7,484 bases of DNA, from contig JAFASD010000471.1 of assembly GCA_019244945.1 (NCBI GenBank), positions 1 through 7,484 on the forward strand, read 5' to 3'. Below are positions 1 to 6,281 of this stretch, one piece after another (positions within the stretch are counted from its first letter, which is position 1; each line of letters starts with the position of its first letter). Under the pieces are notes generated by a model. The model was not told the origin of the DNA. It did no database searches and saw only the letters and a list, made by a program, of their open reading frames with translations. Position numbers and translations under genes: made by a program. This DNA comes from Acidobacteriaceae bacterium. GTDB taxonomy: Bacteria; Acidobacteriota; Terriglobia; Bryobacterales; Bryobacteraceae.

Positions 1-1
1 A

Positions 2-1057
2 AGCGCGGGTAAGACTCCCCGGATCGTAATTGAGAATTTTCGCGGCGATGCCAAAATCGTCGGCACTGAAACAACAGACCTCGTGGTCAATGGACATAAA
101 ACCGTTAGGGCCTTTGAAGCTCGGGAGGCGGACAGCGCTAATGTTCAGAGTCCGGTGAATGTAGCGGTCGAGGGAAACACGGTTACGATCCGCTGCAATC
201 AGGACAAGGTTTCCGGGCGGACGCCGGTTACTACGGATCTGGATCTCTCGGTACCGAAAGGCGCAAGCATTGAGGCTACGGGAACGGTCGGCGATTTTGA
301 CATTTCTTCTCTGACCGGCGCAATTGATATCAGCAGCGACAACGCTGGCGTGCGGTTGCAGGATATCGGTGGGAATGTGAAGATCGATACCCGGCGTAGC
401 GATCTCGTGCGATGCACAAACGTGAACGGGACTGTGGACTTGCGCGGGCATGGCACTGATGTCGAAGTGGCAAAGGTGGCCGGTCAGGTAACCATCAGCG
501 GCGATTACACCGGCACTGTCTCGCTGCGCGAGTTGGCGAAACCGGCTCGCGTGGAGAACATGCGCACGCAGCTCGATATCCAGCAAGTTCCAGGCGAGAT
601 TAGGATGGATCGGGGTAGCCTGACCCTTCAAAACGTAATTGGACCGATGAAGCTGACCACGCGAGCGACTGATGTCAGCATTGATGGACTCAGCAATGAC
701 GTGGAAATGACCGTGGACAAGGGCGACATCGACTTGCGGCCGAGCCGATTGCCTCTCGGTAAGATCCTGGTGCACACGAGGTCTGGAAATATTGAGCTGG
801 CTCTTCCGCAGAGCGCCACTTTCGCGCTCAGTGCAAGCACCGATCATGGGGAGATTGATAACGAATTTGGGGAGGCTCTCAAGCAGCGCACGGACGGGCG
901 GGGAGCAAAGCTAGAAGGCGCGGTCGGTAACGGTCCCGAAGTCAACTTGGTTACCGACCGCGGCAGTATCACGGTTCGAAAATCCAGCAGTGAGACCGGC
1001 CCGGGCAAAGTCGCGGTTATCGCCCGGAGGCCGGTCGTGGCTACGGCCGTTTTTTGA
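2..1057 (+). CDS. DUF4097-like beta-strand repeat protein, 5'-truncated
   Basis: The reading frame is open from base 2, so the gene begins upstream of the window and 351 codons are visible. A GTG at 83 could serve as a start, but the in-frame residues before it (RIVIENFRGDAKIVGTE) have the same repeat character as the rest, so I treat it as internal. The protein is a long series of short beta-strand repeats alternating hydrophobic residues with G/D/N turns, such as VGDFDISSLTGAIDIS, NVKIDT and DRGSITVRK. This is the pattern of DUF4097 putative-adhesin or right-handed beta-repeat proteins, which are often exported or envelope-associated. No membrane segment, catalytic motif or cysteine-rich module is visible in this part; an N-terminal anchor, if any, lies outside. 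It converges on the small secreted gene 15 bp downstream. The function is unknown; the family assignment is fairly secure, while an adhesin role is only inherited from the family name. Confidence 0.8.
   Translation, partial: SAGKTPRIVIENFRGDAKIVGTETTDLVVNGHKTVRAFEAREADSANVQSPVNVAVEGNTVTIRCNQDKVSGRTPVTTDLDLSVPKGASIEATGTVGDFDISSLTGAIDISSDNAGVRLQDIGGNVKIDTRRSDLVRCTNVNGTVDLRGHGTDVEVAKVAGQVTISGDYTGTVSLRELAKPARVENMRTQLDIQQVPGEIRMDRGSLTLQNVIGPMKLTTRATDVSIDGLSNDVEMTVDKGDIDLRPSRLPLGKILVHTRSGNIELALPQSATFALSASTDHGEIDNEFGEALKQRTDGRGAKLEGAVGNGPEVNLVTDRGSITVRKSSSETGPGKVAVIARRPVVATAVF
1029..1055 (+). terminator. Candidate intrinsic terminator overlapping the gene's last codons
   Basis: An all-GC 5-bp stem (GGCCG at 1029-1033 with CGGCC at 1044-1048, 10-nt loop) is followed after one base by six T (1050-1055). 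The T-run encodes the end of the protein, and its last T is the first base of the TGA stop. The order hairpin then T-run fits a rho-independent terminator for the + strand DUF4097-like gene. The stem is short, so the call is tentative. Confidence 0.4.
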
Positions 1058-1063
1058 ACGGCC
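1045..1063. repeat. Perfect 7-bp inverted repeat across the stop codon
   Basis: GGCCGTT (1045-1051) and AACGGCC (1057-1063) are perfect inverted repeats separated by TTTTG. The right arm begins at the last base of the TGA stop. The left arm shares bases with the right arm of the 1029-1048 hairpin, so the two structures cannot form together. There is no T-run after it on either strand, so by itself it is not a classical terminator. It could protect the 3' end or act together with the other hairpin. Confidence 0.5.
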
Positions 1064-1072
1064 CCGGTCTGC

Positions 1073-1624
1073 TTAATGCTTTGCTTTATAGATCGCGCGG
1101 CTTAAATGATTCTGCTGCCGGTTGACTTGCTTGCGTTCCGCGTTGGTGAGGTGCCCGTTGTCGTATTTGCGATCAGCGTTCACTTCGTGATTTAGCGCTG
1201 CTTCGCGGTTCTCCAGATTCGCAGTTTGTCCGGCATTCAGGCGTCCCGACTTGATTCCTTGCGCGATGCGGTCCTGCTGATTTTCCTGCCGGCGCCCTAC
1301 CTCGCTGTTGCCGAAGTGATCTGACGCTGCGTTGTGCTTATCAGTGTAGATCTGTTTGCTGAGGCCGTTTTGCTGCCGATTGATCTGCTGTTTTTCAGCC
1401 TGCGTCAGTTTGCCTCCATCGGCTTTGCGATCGGCGCGAATTTCGCCATTCAGCGCCCTCTCCTTGTTCTCCAGATTCGCTGTCTCGCCGGCGGTTAATT
1501 GACCAGATTGCACTCCCTGGGCAATCCTATCCTGCTGATTCTCCTTGCGCTGGTTCACCTGCCCGAAACTTGTTATCGCAAAAACCCCAATAAACGTTGC
1601 TGTGAGCGTTAGTCTTTTCATCAT
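1073..1624 (-). CDS. Small secreted protein of two 75-residue repeats
   Basis: This encodes 183 residues. The start is a double ATG preceded by a purine-rich stretch (AAAGGGAAAGGGGA), which is a good ribosome-binding site. Residues 1-21 look like a signal peptide: basic MMKR, a hydrophobic core, and a plausible cleavage after TSFG. The mature part is very polar and rich in Q, N, R, K and E. It consists of two direct repeats, residues 23-97 and 109-183, which align without gaps at about 50 of 75 identical positions. Each repeat has two half-units of helix, turn and helix. The turns (QGVQSGQLTAGE, RKADGGKLTQAE, QGIKSGRLNAGQ, RKYDNGHLTNAE) follow EF-hand loop spacing, with G at position 6, L at 8 and usually E at 12, but lack the first Asp. 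Proteins with NQQDRIAQG-type repeats occur in several bacterial phyla, mostly as hypotheticals. There is no cysteine and no membrane anchor beyond the signal. It probably acts in the periplasm or outside the cell; the function is unknown. Confidence 0.85.
   Translation of the reverse strand: MMKRLTLTATFIGVFAITSFGQVNQRKENQQDRIAQGVQSGQLTAGETANLENKERALNGEIRADRKADGGKLTQAEKQQINRQQNGLSKQIYTDKHNAASDHFGNSEVGRRQENQQDRIAQGIKSGRLNAGQTANLENREAALNHEVNADRKYDNGHLTNAERKQVNRQQNHLSRAIYKAKH
1076..1300 (-). repeat. Direct repeat unit 2 of the secreted protein
   Basis: This codes for residues 109-183 (VGRRQENQ... to ...IYKAKH) and ends exactly at the stop codon. It is the copy of unit 1. The divergence (about one third of residues changed, many conservatively, such as K/R and I/V) suggests an old duplication kept under selection rather than a recent slippage event. 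Confidence 0.85.
1334..1558 (-). repeat. Direct repeat unit 1 of the secreted protein
   Basis: This codes for residues 23-97 (VNQRKENQ... to ...IYTDKH). It matches unit 2 without gaps at about two thirds of residues. Strictly shared blocks include ENQQDRIAQG, TANLEN and NRQQN. An 11-residue linker (NAASDHFGNSE) joins it to unit 2. Confidence 0.85.
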
Positions 1625-1741
1625 TCCCCTTTCCCTTTCTCTGGCTCTCGCCAGTCACATCTCGAAACGGGCTAGGCGCGTTTTGGTTGACGCGGGTCGG
1701 GGTTAACTTTTGTTCAGAGCCAAGCGAATTAATCTAGACAA
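1625..1741. promoter_or_regulatory. Divergent intergenic region, promoters presumed
   Basis: This 117-bp spacer lies between the starts of the small secreted gene (-) and recG (+), so promoters for both should be here. A good -35-like TTGACG sits at 1687-1692 on the + strand, but there is no convincing -10 at 16-18 bp from it. TCTAGA at 1733-1738 lies 17 bp after TTGTTC (1710-1715), but this would place transcription start at about the recG start codon. On the - strand, the purine-rich stretch next to 1624 is the ribosome-binding site of the secreted gene. No clear operator or riboswitch is seen. Confidence 0.4.
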
Positions 1742-3832
1742 TTGGAGCTTTCCACACCGCTTCAATATGTGAAAGGGATTGGCCCCGCGCGGGCCTCGAT
1801 GCTTGCAGCCAAAGATTTGGAGAGCATCGCCGATCTGCTCTATTACGCGCCCTTCCGTTATGAAGATCGCCGGAACGTAAAAGCTATTTCGCAACTTGCT
1901 CCGGGAGAAAAGGCGGCTGTGCTGGCGCAGATCAGTTCAGCGAGAATTTCCAGATTCCGGCGGTCCTCCGGCCTGTTCGAAGCCACGTTGCGCGATGGGA
2001 GCGGCGCGAATCTTCATGCGCGTTGGTTTCATGGCGAACGTTACGCCGACAGCTTGCTTCCAGGAACGCGTGTCGCGTTATTTGGGAAGGTCGAATTAGA
2101 CCACAGCCACGGAGACCGGCTCATGGTTCAGCCGGAAATTGAAATCTTTTCCGCAGATGACGAAGAGGAAGAGAGCCTTCATACCGGGCGTATCGTTGCC
2201 GTTTATGAGGCGGCCGGGAAAATCTCGACACGCGTATTCCGCGTTCTGATTAGCCGCGTTCTGAAGCAGACGCCGATGCCCGAGGATTGCCTGCCGAAGA
2301 GCGTACTCGGGCGCTTGGATCTGCCGGACCTTGCCTCTGCCATTCACGATCTGCACATTCCTTCGGCTGACGCCGATCTACACCTGCTGAATGAGTTTCG
2401 AACCCGCGCGCAATTCCGGTTGATCTTTGAGGAGTTCTTCTGGCTGGAATGCGGCCTTACGCTCAAGAAAGCGAAAGCCCGGGTGGCGACCGGGATCCCG
2501 TTTGCGGTCACAGAACAGGCGCGAGAACAGATTAAGAAAATGCTGCCCTTCAAGCCCACGGCGGCGCAAAGGAGGGTGATGCAGGAGATAGCCGATGACA
2601 TGAAGAAGCCCCATCCTATGAACCGCCTTTTACAAGGAGATGTGGGCAGCGGAAAAACCATCGTGGCTGCACAGGCTGCAGTCATTGCAATCGAGAACAA
2701 ACGCCAGGTAGCCGTGCTCGCGCCGACAGAAATTCTGACTTCTCAGCACCATTCCAACTTCAAACGATGGCTCTCGCCGCTTGGCTACGTGGTCGCCGCG
2801 CTCACTGGCGCCGCAGGCGCACGCGAGAAAAAGCAGATCAAAAAACTGATCGCAAACGGATTGGTACACGTGGTTGTCGGAACACACGCGCTCCTGCAGG
2901 AAGACGTTGTCTTCTCAAATCTTGGGCTAGCGATTGTGGACGAGCAGCATCGTTTCGGGGTCCGCCAGAGGCTGGAGCTTTTTCGCAAAGGCGAGCAGCC
3001 GGATGTATTGGTGATGACAGCCACGCCGATTCCGCGAACGCTCGCGCTGACGGCTTATGGCGACCTCGACGCTTCTATCATTGACGAATTGCCGCCTGGG
3101 CGCAAACCCATTGTGACGAAGCACGTGCAGGAATCGGCCGTCGAGGGTGTGTATCGCTTCATTGCGCAACAGATAAGAGCAGGGCGACAGGCCTATGTGG
3201 TTTATCCGGTTGTGGAAGAGAGTGAAACGGCTGCGCTCAAAGCCGCGGAAAGCATGTACGAGCACCTATCCAACGAGGTATTTCCTGAGCTTCGCGTCGG
3301 TTTGCTGCACGGCCGGATGAGCGCGGATGAAAAAGAGAGACTGATGCGCGGCTTTCAGTCTGGCGAGATTCAGATTCTGGTTTCGACGACGGTCATCGAA
3401 GTGGGAGTGGATGTGGCGAATGCCTCCGTGATGGTGATTGAGCAGGCCGAGCGTTTCGGACTGGCACAAATTCATCAGTTGCGTGGGCGAGTCGGTCGCG
3501 GACCTCATCAGAGTTATTGCATTCTGGTCACCGGAAAGCTGAATGATGTCGCCCGCGAGCGAATTAGGACACTCGTGGAATCGAATGACGGATTCTACAT
3601 CGCCGAGATGGACATGAGGCTTCGAGGACCGGGTGAATTTTTTGGGACGAAACAATCGGGCATACCGGGCCTGCGGTTGGCCGATCTGCTCAGGGACGCG
3701 GAGATATTGGAGACCGCAAGAACGGAGGCCCAAACTCTGATTCAAGGGCACGATACCGAAGAGCTCCGCGCCGTCGTTCGGTACATCCAGGAGCACTGGC
3801 AACGAAAGTATGGTTTCGTCCAAGTCGGGTGA
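1742..3832 (+). CDS. recG: ATP-dependent DNA helicase RecG
   Basis: RecG is a superfamily 2 double-strand DNA translocase that remodels stalled replication forks and branch-migrates Holliday junctions in the cytoplasm. The 696 residues are full length for the family. The N-terminus has a helix-hairpin-helix-like segment (VKGIGPARASML, 10-21), followed by the OB-fold wedge domain (about 55-140). The helicase core shows Walker A GDVGSGKT (299-306), the APTEIL block (328-332), motif II DEQH (400-403), motif III TATPIPRT (426-433), and motif VI QLRGRVGRG (579-587). The C-terminal RecG signature GFYIAEMDMRLRGPGEFFGTKQSG begins near 617. The start is TTG at 1742: an in-frame stop lies at 1730-1732 and no ATG fits before the conserved STPLQYVKGIGPARA block. 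No clear Shine-Dalgarno site precedes it, suggesting modest or leader-dependent translation. It is followed by rsmD 3 bp downstream. Identification is very secure. Confidence 0.98.
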   Translation: MELSTPLQYVKGIGPARASMLAAKDLESIADLLYYAPFRYEDRRNVKAISQLAPGEKAAVLAQISSARISRFRRSSGLFEATLRDGSGANLHARWFHGERYADSLLPGTRVALFGKVELDHSHGDRLMVQPEIEIFSADDEEEESLHTGRIVAVYEAAGKISTRVFRVLISRVLKQTPMPEDCLPKSVLGRLDLPDLASAIHDLHIPSADADLHLLNEFRTRAQFRLIFEEFFWLECGLTLKKAKARVATGIPFAVTEQAREQIKKMLPFKPTAAQRRVMQEIADDMKKPHPMNRLLQGDVGSGKTIVAAQAAVIAIENKRQVAVLAPTEILTSQHHSNFKRWLSPLGYVVAALTGAAGAREKKQIKKLIANGLVHVVVGTHALLQEDVVFSNLGLAIVDEQHRFGVRQRLELFRKGEQPDVLVMTATPIPRTLALTAYGDLDASIIDELPPGRKPIVTKHVQESAVEGVYRFIAQQIRAGRQAYVVYPVVEESETAALKAAESMYEHLSNEVFPELRVGLLHGRMSADEKERLMRGFQSGEIQILVSTTVIEVGVDVANASVMVIEQAERFGLAQIHQLRGRVGRGPHQSYCILVTGKLNDVARERIRTLVESNDGFYIAEMDMRLRGPGEFFGTKQSGIPGLRLADLLRDAEILETARTEAQTLIQGHDTEELRAVVRYIQEHWQRKYGFVQVG

Positions 3833-3835
3833 CGG

Positions 3836-4375
3836 ATGAGAGTGATCGCGGGACGATTCCGGAGCCGCAAGCTCAAGAGCGTTCCGGGTGTCTCGGTTCG
3901 GCCAACGCCCGATCGGCTTCGCGAAGCGCTGTTCAATGTGATCGCTCCGCGTATTGCGGGTACGGTGTTTCTGGACGCTTACGCCGGGAGCGGCGCGGTG
4001 GGGATTGAAGCGCTCAGCCGGGGTGCGAGACACGTCATTTTGGTTGAAAGCAATCCCAATGCGCTTGCGATCATTCGCGACAATCTCGAGTCTCTTGGGA
4101 TCACGGATGAGGCGACGCTCATTCCAGGAAGTGCTCTCTCTGCGCTTCAAAACTATGGTGCTGATATCGCCTTTCTCGACCCACCTTACGAACAAACCAA
4201 CGAATATGCAGCCGCATTGCTCGCGCTCTCTCGAACACAGTGCCGTCTGGCAATTGCGCAGCATGCCTCTCGGGCTCCGCTCGAAGAGCATTACGCAACT
4301 CTGAGGAGAACGCGAATTCTCAGACAAGGCGACAATTCGCTCAGCTTCTACCAGCCCGACTCAGCGGGCGAGTAG
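3836..4375 (+). CDS. rsmD: 16S rRNA (guanine966-N2)-methyltransferase RsmD
   Basis: RsmD methylates N2 of G966 (E. coli numbering) in 16S rRNA of assembling 30S subunits, using S-adenosylmethionine. At 179 residues the length is usual. Visible family marks are the N-terminal MRVIAGRFRSRKL, the RPTPDRLREALFN block (22-34), the SAM-binding motif I LDAYAGSGAVGIEALSRGA (46-64), the acidic E71 after strand 2 (VESNP), and the N-MTase catalytic motif DPPY (115-118). The ATG lies 3 bp after the recG stop, with a GGTGA-like ribosome site overlapping that stop, so the two genes are almost surely cotranscribed. In many bacteria coaD follows rsmD; here it is absent and the gene instead runs 15 bp into the 3' end of the convergent glycerate kinase gene. 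Identification is very secure. Confidence 0.96.
   Translation: MRVIAGRFRSRKLKSVPGVSVRPTPDRLREALFNVIAPRIAGTVFLDAYAGSGAVGIEALSRGARHVILVESNPNALAIIRDNLESLGITDEATLIPGSALSALQNYGADIAFLDPPYEQTNEYAAALLALSRTQCRLAIAQHASRAPLEEHYATLRRTRILRQGDNSLSFYQPDSAGE
4354..4369. repeat. Short inverted repeat in the convergent overlap
   Basis: GCCCG (4354-4358) and CGGGC (4365-4369) are separated by six bases that contain the glycerate kinase stop codon (TGA, read on -). The repeat lies inside the last codons of both rsmD and the glycerate kinase gene. No T-run follows on either strand, so it is not a standard intrinsic terminator. It may be a weak bidirectional 3'-end hairpin or chance. Confidence 0.3.
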
Positions 4376-5698
4376 TAGCTGGATATCCATCACATTGGTG
4401 CCGGTGGGCCCTGTCCGGATCAGGTCACCGAGGGTATCAAAGAATGGATAAGAATCGTTGTTTCGAAGATGCTCGACTGGATCAAGGCCTGCTTGCCTGG
4501 CGCGCGCGATGGTTTCTCCGGTAGCGATCGCGCCTGCGGCATCGGTCGGGCCGTCGCTGCCATCCGTCCCCGCGCTGAGCACCAGGACATTTGCAAGAGT
4601 ACTAATACCCAAGGCAGCCGCCAACGCAAATTCCTGATTGCGTCCGCCTTTGCCGTTACCTTTGACGGTTACTGTTGATTCGCCGCCGGAAAGGATGCAC
4701 GCAGGCGGTCGAATGGGCCTACTCGATGCGACTACTTCGCGGAGTATGGCCGCGTGTACTGCCGCGATTTCCCGCGCCTCGCCTTCGATTGTGCTCGAAA
4801 GAATCAGGGTTCGGAATCCGAGGGAGCGCGCTTTTCTTGCAGCCGCTTCCAATGCCAGGCGATTGCTGCCGATTACCACATTGTGCACGTTGTCGAATAG
4901 CGGATCGCGCCTCTTAGGTGTCTCGCTGATCTCGCCGCGAGCGCCTCTTTTGAGGTGCTCTCGCACTGCTTCGGGTACACGATTCATCAGCTCGAACTTT
5001 TCCAGGACGGCCAGAGCATCCGCGAAAGTGGAATCATCCGGGGCGGTTGGTCCGGAGCCGATCACATCCGGAGCATCGCCAATCACATCGGATAACAGCA
5101 GCCCAACCACCGTCGCTGGATAAGCAAGCGCAGCTAAACGCCCGCCCTTCAGGGCAGATATATGTTTTCGCACGGCGTTGAGTTGGGAGATTGTCGCGCC
5201 AGCCCGCAAGAGGATCTCTGTGGTGTTTTGTTTCTCTTCGAGGGTGATTGAGCCGGCCGGAGCAGGGAGGAGAGCCGATGCTCCTCCTGAAATCGCGACG
5301 AGCAGAAGATCCCGCGCGTTCAATTGTTTCAGCAGCTCTCGAACCGCCTCGGAGGCGGCGAGCCCAGCGGCGTCAGGGATGGGATGGCCCGCTTCCATCA
5401 CCTGAACGCGGCGTAATCGCGAACTCGCATGTCCGTGCTTTGTGACGGCGATTCCGGCTGTGAGCTTGGCGCCCATGATCTTCTCGACTGCTGAGGCCAT
5501 CTCGACCGCAGCTTTGCCCAGTGCGATCAGGAAAACGCGATCAAAGTCACGCATCGCAAGCCGCAACTTTCCGACCCGCAGATGACTGGAGTTGATGGTG
5601 AGATGCTTACGAACCGCATTGGCTGCGCCCACCGCCTGGAGCGCCGCTTCGAAGATAGCCATCGCCTGCGGGCGCAGTCTGCTCGAAGTCGACCTCAT
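4361..5698 (-). CDS. D-glycerate 2-kinase, MOFRL family
   Basis: This enzyme phosphorylates D-glycerate with ATP to 2-phosphoglycerate, feeding glyoxylate, serine or sugar-acid breakdown into lower glycolysis. The 445 residues are the usual length. The N-terminal DUF4147 part shows ALGKAA (59-64), EAGHPIPD (102-109), AISGGASALL (135-144), NAVRKHISALKGGRLA (174-189), and LSDVIGDAPDVIGSGPT (202-218). The C-terminal MOFRL part shows LSGGESTVTVKGNGKGGRNQ (336-355), AGTDGSDGPTDAAGA (376-390), and the ending TGPTGTNVMDIQLLL. I chose ATG at 5698 because it overlaps the aroK stop as TGATG; a TTG one codon upstream is possible. There is no Shine-Dalgarno site, so translation is probably coupled to aroK. 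Older annotations call the family hydroxypyruvate reductase (TtuD), which the sequence does not support. The gene symbol varies (gck, glxK, garK-like), so none is given. Confidence 0.94.
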   Translation of the reverse strand: MRSTSSRLRPQAMAIFEAALQAVGAANAVRKHLTINSSHLRVGKLRLAMRDFDRVFLIALGKAAVEMASAVEKIMGAKLTAGIAVTKHGHASSRLRRVQVMEAGHPIPDAAGLAASEAVRELLKQLNARDLLLVAISGGASALLPAPAGSITLEEKQNTTEILLRAGATISQLNAVRKHISALKGGRLAALAYPATVVGLLLSDVIGDAPDVIGSGPTAPDDSTFADALAVLEKFELMNRVPEAVREHLKRGARGEISETPKRRDPLFDNVHNVVIGSNRLALEAAARKARSLGFRTLILSSTIEGEAREIAAVHAAILREVVASSRPIRPPACILSGGESTVTVKGNGKGGRNQEFALAAALGISTLANVLVLSAGTDGSDGPTDAAGAIATGETIARARQAGLDPVEHLRNNDSYPFFDTLGDLIRTGPTGTNVMDIQLLLAR

Positions 5699-6225
5699 CA
5701 AAAGATCGGTAGGCGCAAAATTTTATCGACGATTGCGGAAACGTTGTCCGTATCGACATCAATGCGGAAATCGGCCCGGCCATAGAGCGGTCGGCGGTCG
5801 TCGTAGAGTTGGGCTAAACTGCTCCGATCCGCAGCTAACGGGCGCGTATCATCATCGCCGAGCCGTTTCCTGACGGTTTCGAGCGTACAATCAAGCCAAA
5901 TCGTAACGCCGTTATTCTCAATCAGCTCCCAATTTCTTGGCTGGACGAATGCGCCACCGCCGAGGGCGACAACACAAGGGTTGCCAGCCTCGATGCGCAG
6001 CACCCGCCGGGCGATCAGTTCAGTTTCGAGTTGCCGGAATGCCGCTTCGCCGCGCTCCTGGAATATCTGCCAAATGGTGTTCCCTTCCCGGGCTTCGATG
6101 TCCCGATCGATATCGACAAAGGGCCAGCCCAGTTGTTCGGCCAAGGCCTGGCCGACACTCGTCTTTCCACAGCACATGAATCCAACAAGGTAAAGGCCTG
6201 GAGTGCGCTTTAGCTTAAGGAGCAT
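5698..6225 (-). CDS. aroK: Shikimate kinase
   Basis: Shikimate kinase transfers phosphate from ATP to the 3-hydroxyl of shikimate, the fifth step of chorismate (aromatic amino acid) synthesis in the cytoplasm. From ATG at 6225 it has 175 residues, the usual size. Motifs are the P-loop GFMCCGKT (15-22), the shikimate- and Mg-binding FVDIDRDIE with D38 and D40, the FRQLE segment with R64 matching the substrate-binding arginine, ALGGGAF (87-93), TRPL of the lid (127-130), and DRRPLYGRAD (143-152). The two cysteines in the P-loop, where G and A/S/T are usual, are odd, but the family's K and G are intact. A TTG at 6249 would add eight residues; neither start has a clear ribosome site and I prefer ATG. 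The stop overlaps the start of the glycerate kinase gene by one base. The aroK/aroL choice is nominal; the family assignment is secure. Confidence 0.94.
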   Translation of the reverse strand: MLLKLKRTPGLYLVGFMCCGKTSVGQALAEQLGWPFVDIDRDIEAREGNTIWQIFQERGEAAFRQLETELIARRVLRIEAGNPCVVALGGGAFVQPRNWELIENNGVTIWLDCTLETVRKRLGDDDTRPLAADRSSLAQLYDDRRPLYGRADFRIDVDTDNVSAIVDKILRLPIF

Positions 6226-6281
6226 TGGCGACGAACGTCCAGGAATCAATATATCGCTCGGGATCAGCCGATAATAAGGAT
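6226..6281. promoter_or_regulatory. Short divergent spacer between aroK and LON-domain gene
   Basis: The 56-bp gap between the preferred starts must hold at least part of two divergent promoters. On the + strand TTGGCG (6225-6230) and AATATA (6248-6253) are 17 bp apart, a weak -35/-10 pair. On the - strand a TATATT lies at 6250-6255 without a matching -35. AAGGA (6276-6280) stands only one base before ATG 6282. The promoters may extend into the coding regions. Confidence 0.25.

Noticed and set aside
83..85. GTG as the start of the DUF4097-like gene
   Set aside because: The frame is open back to base 2, and the residues before GTG show the same beta-repeat pattern, so the true start lies upstream of the window.
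1073..1624. A calcium-binding EF-hand protein
   Set aside because: Loop spacing is suggestive, but the first Asp and most oxygen ligands are missing in all four loops, so a binding function is not claimed.
1687..1715. A strong sigma-70 promoter for recG based on TTGACG
   Set aside because: The -35 is good, but no acceptable -10 occurs at 16-18 bp; it is only noted within the intergenic entry.
3266..4327. A 353-codon open frame on the - strand across recG and rsmD
   Set aside because: It lies wholly antisense to two securely identified genes and spans their junction. Its product is rich in R, S and H with no recognisable domain, as expected for the reverse frame of GC-biased coding DNA.
4638..5123. 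A 161-codon + strand open frame opposite the glycerate kinase gene
   Set aside because: The product is R/S/A-rich, low in pattern and without motif, and sits fully inside a gene with clear conserved motifs on the other strand.
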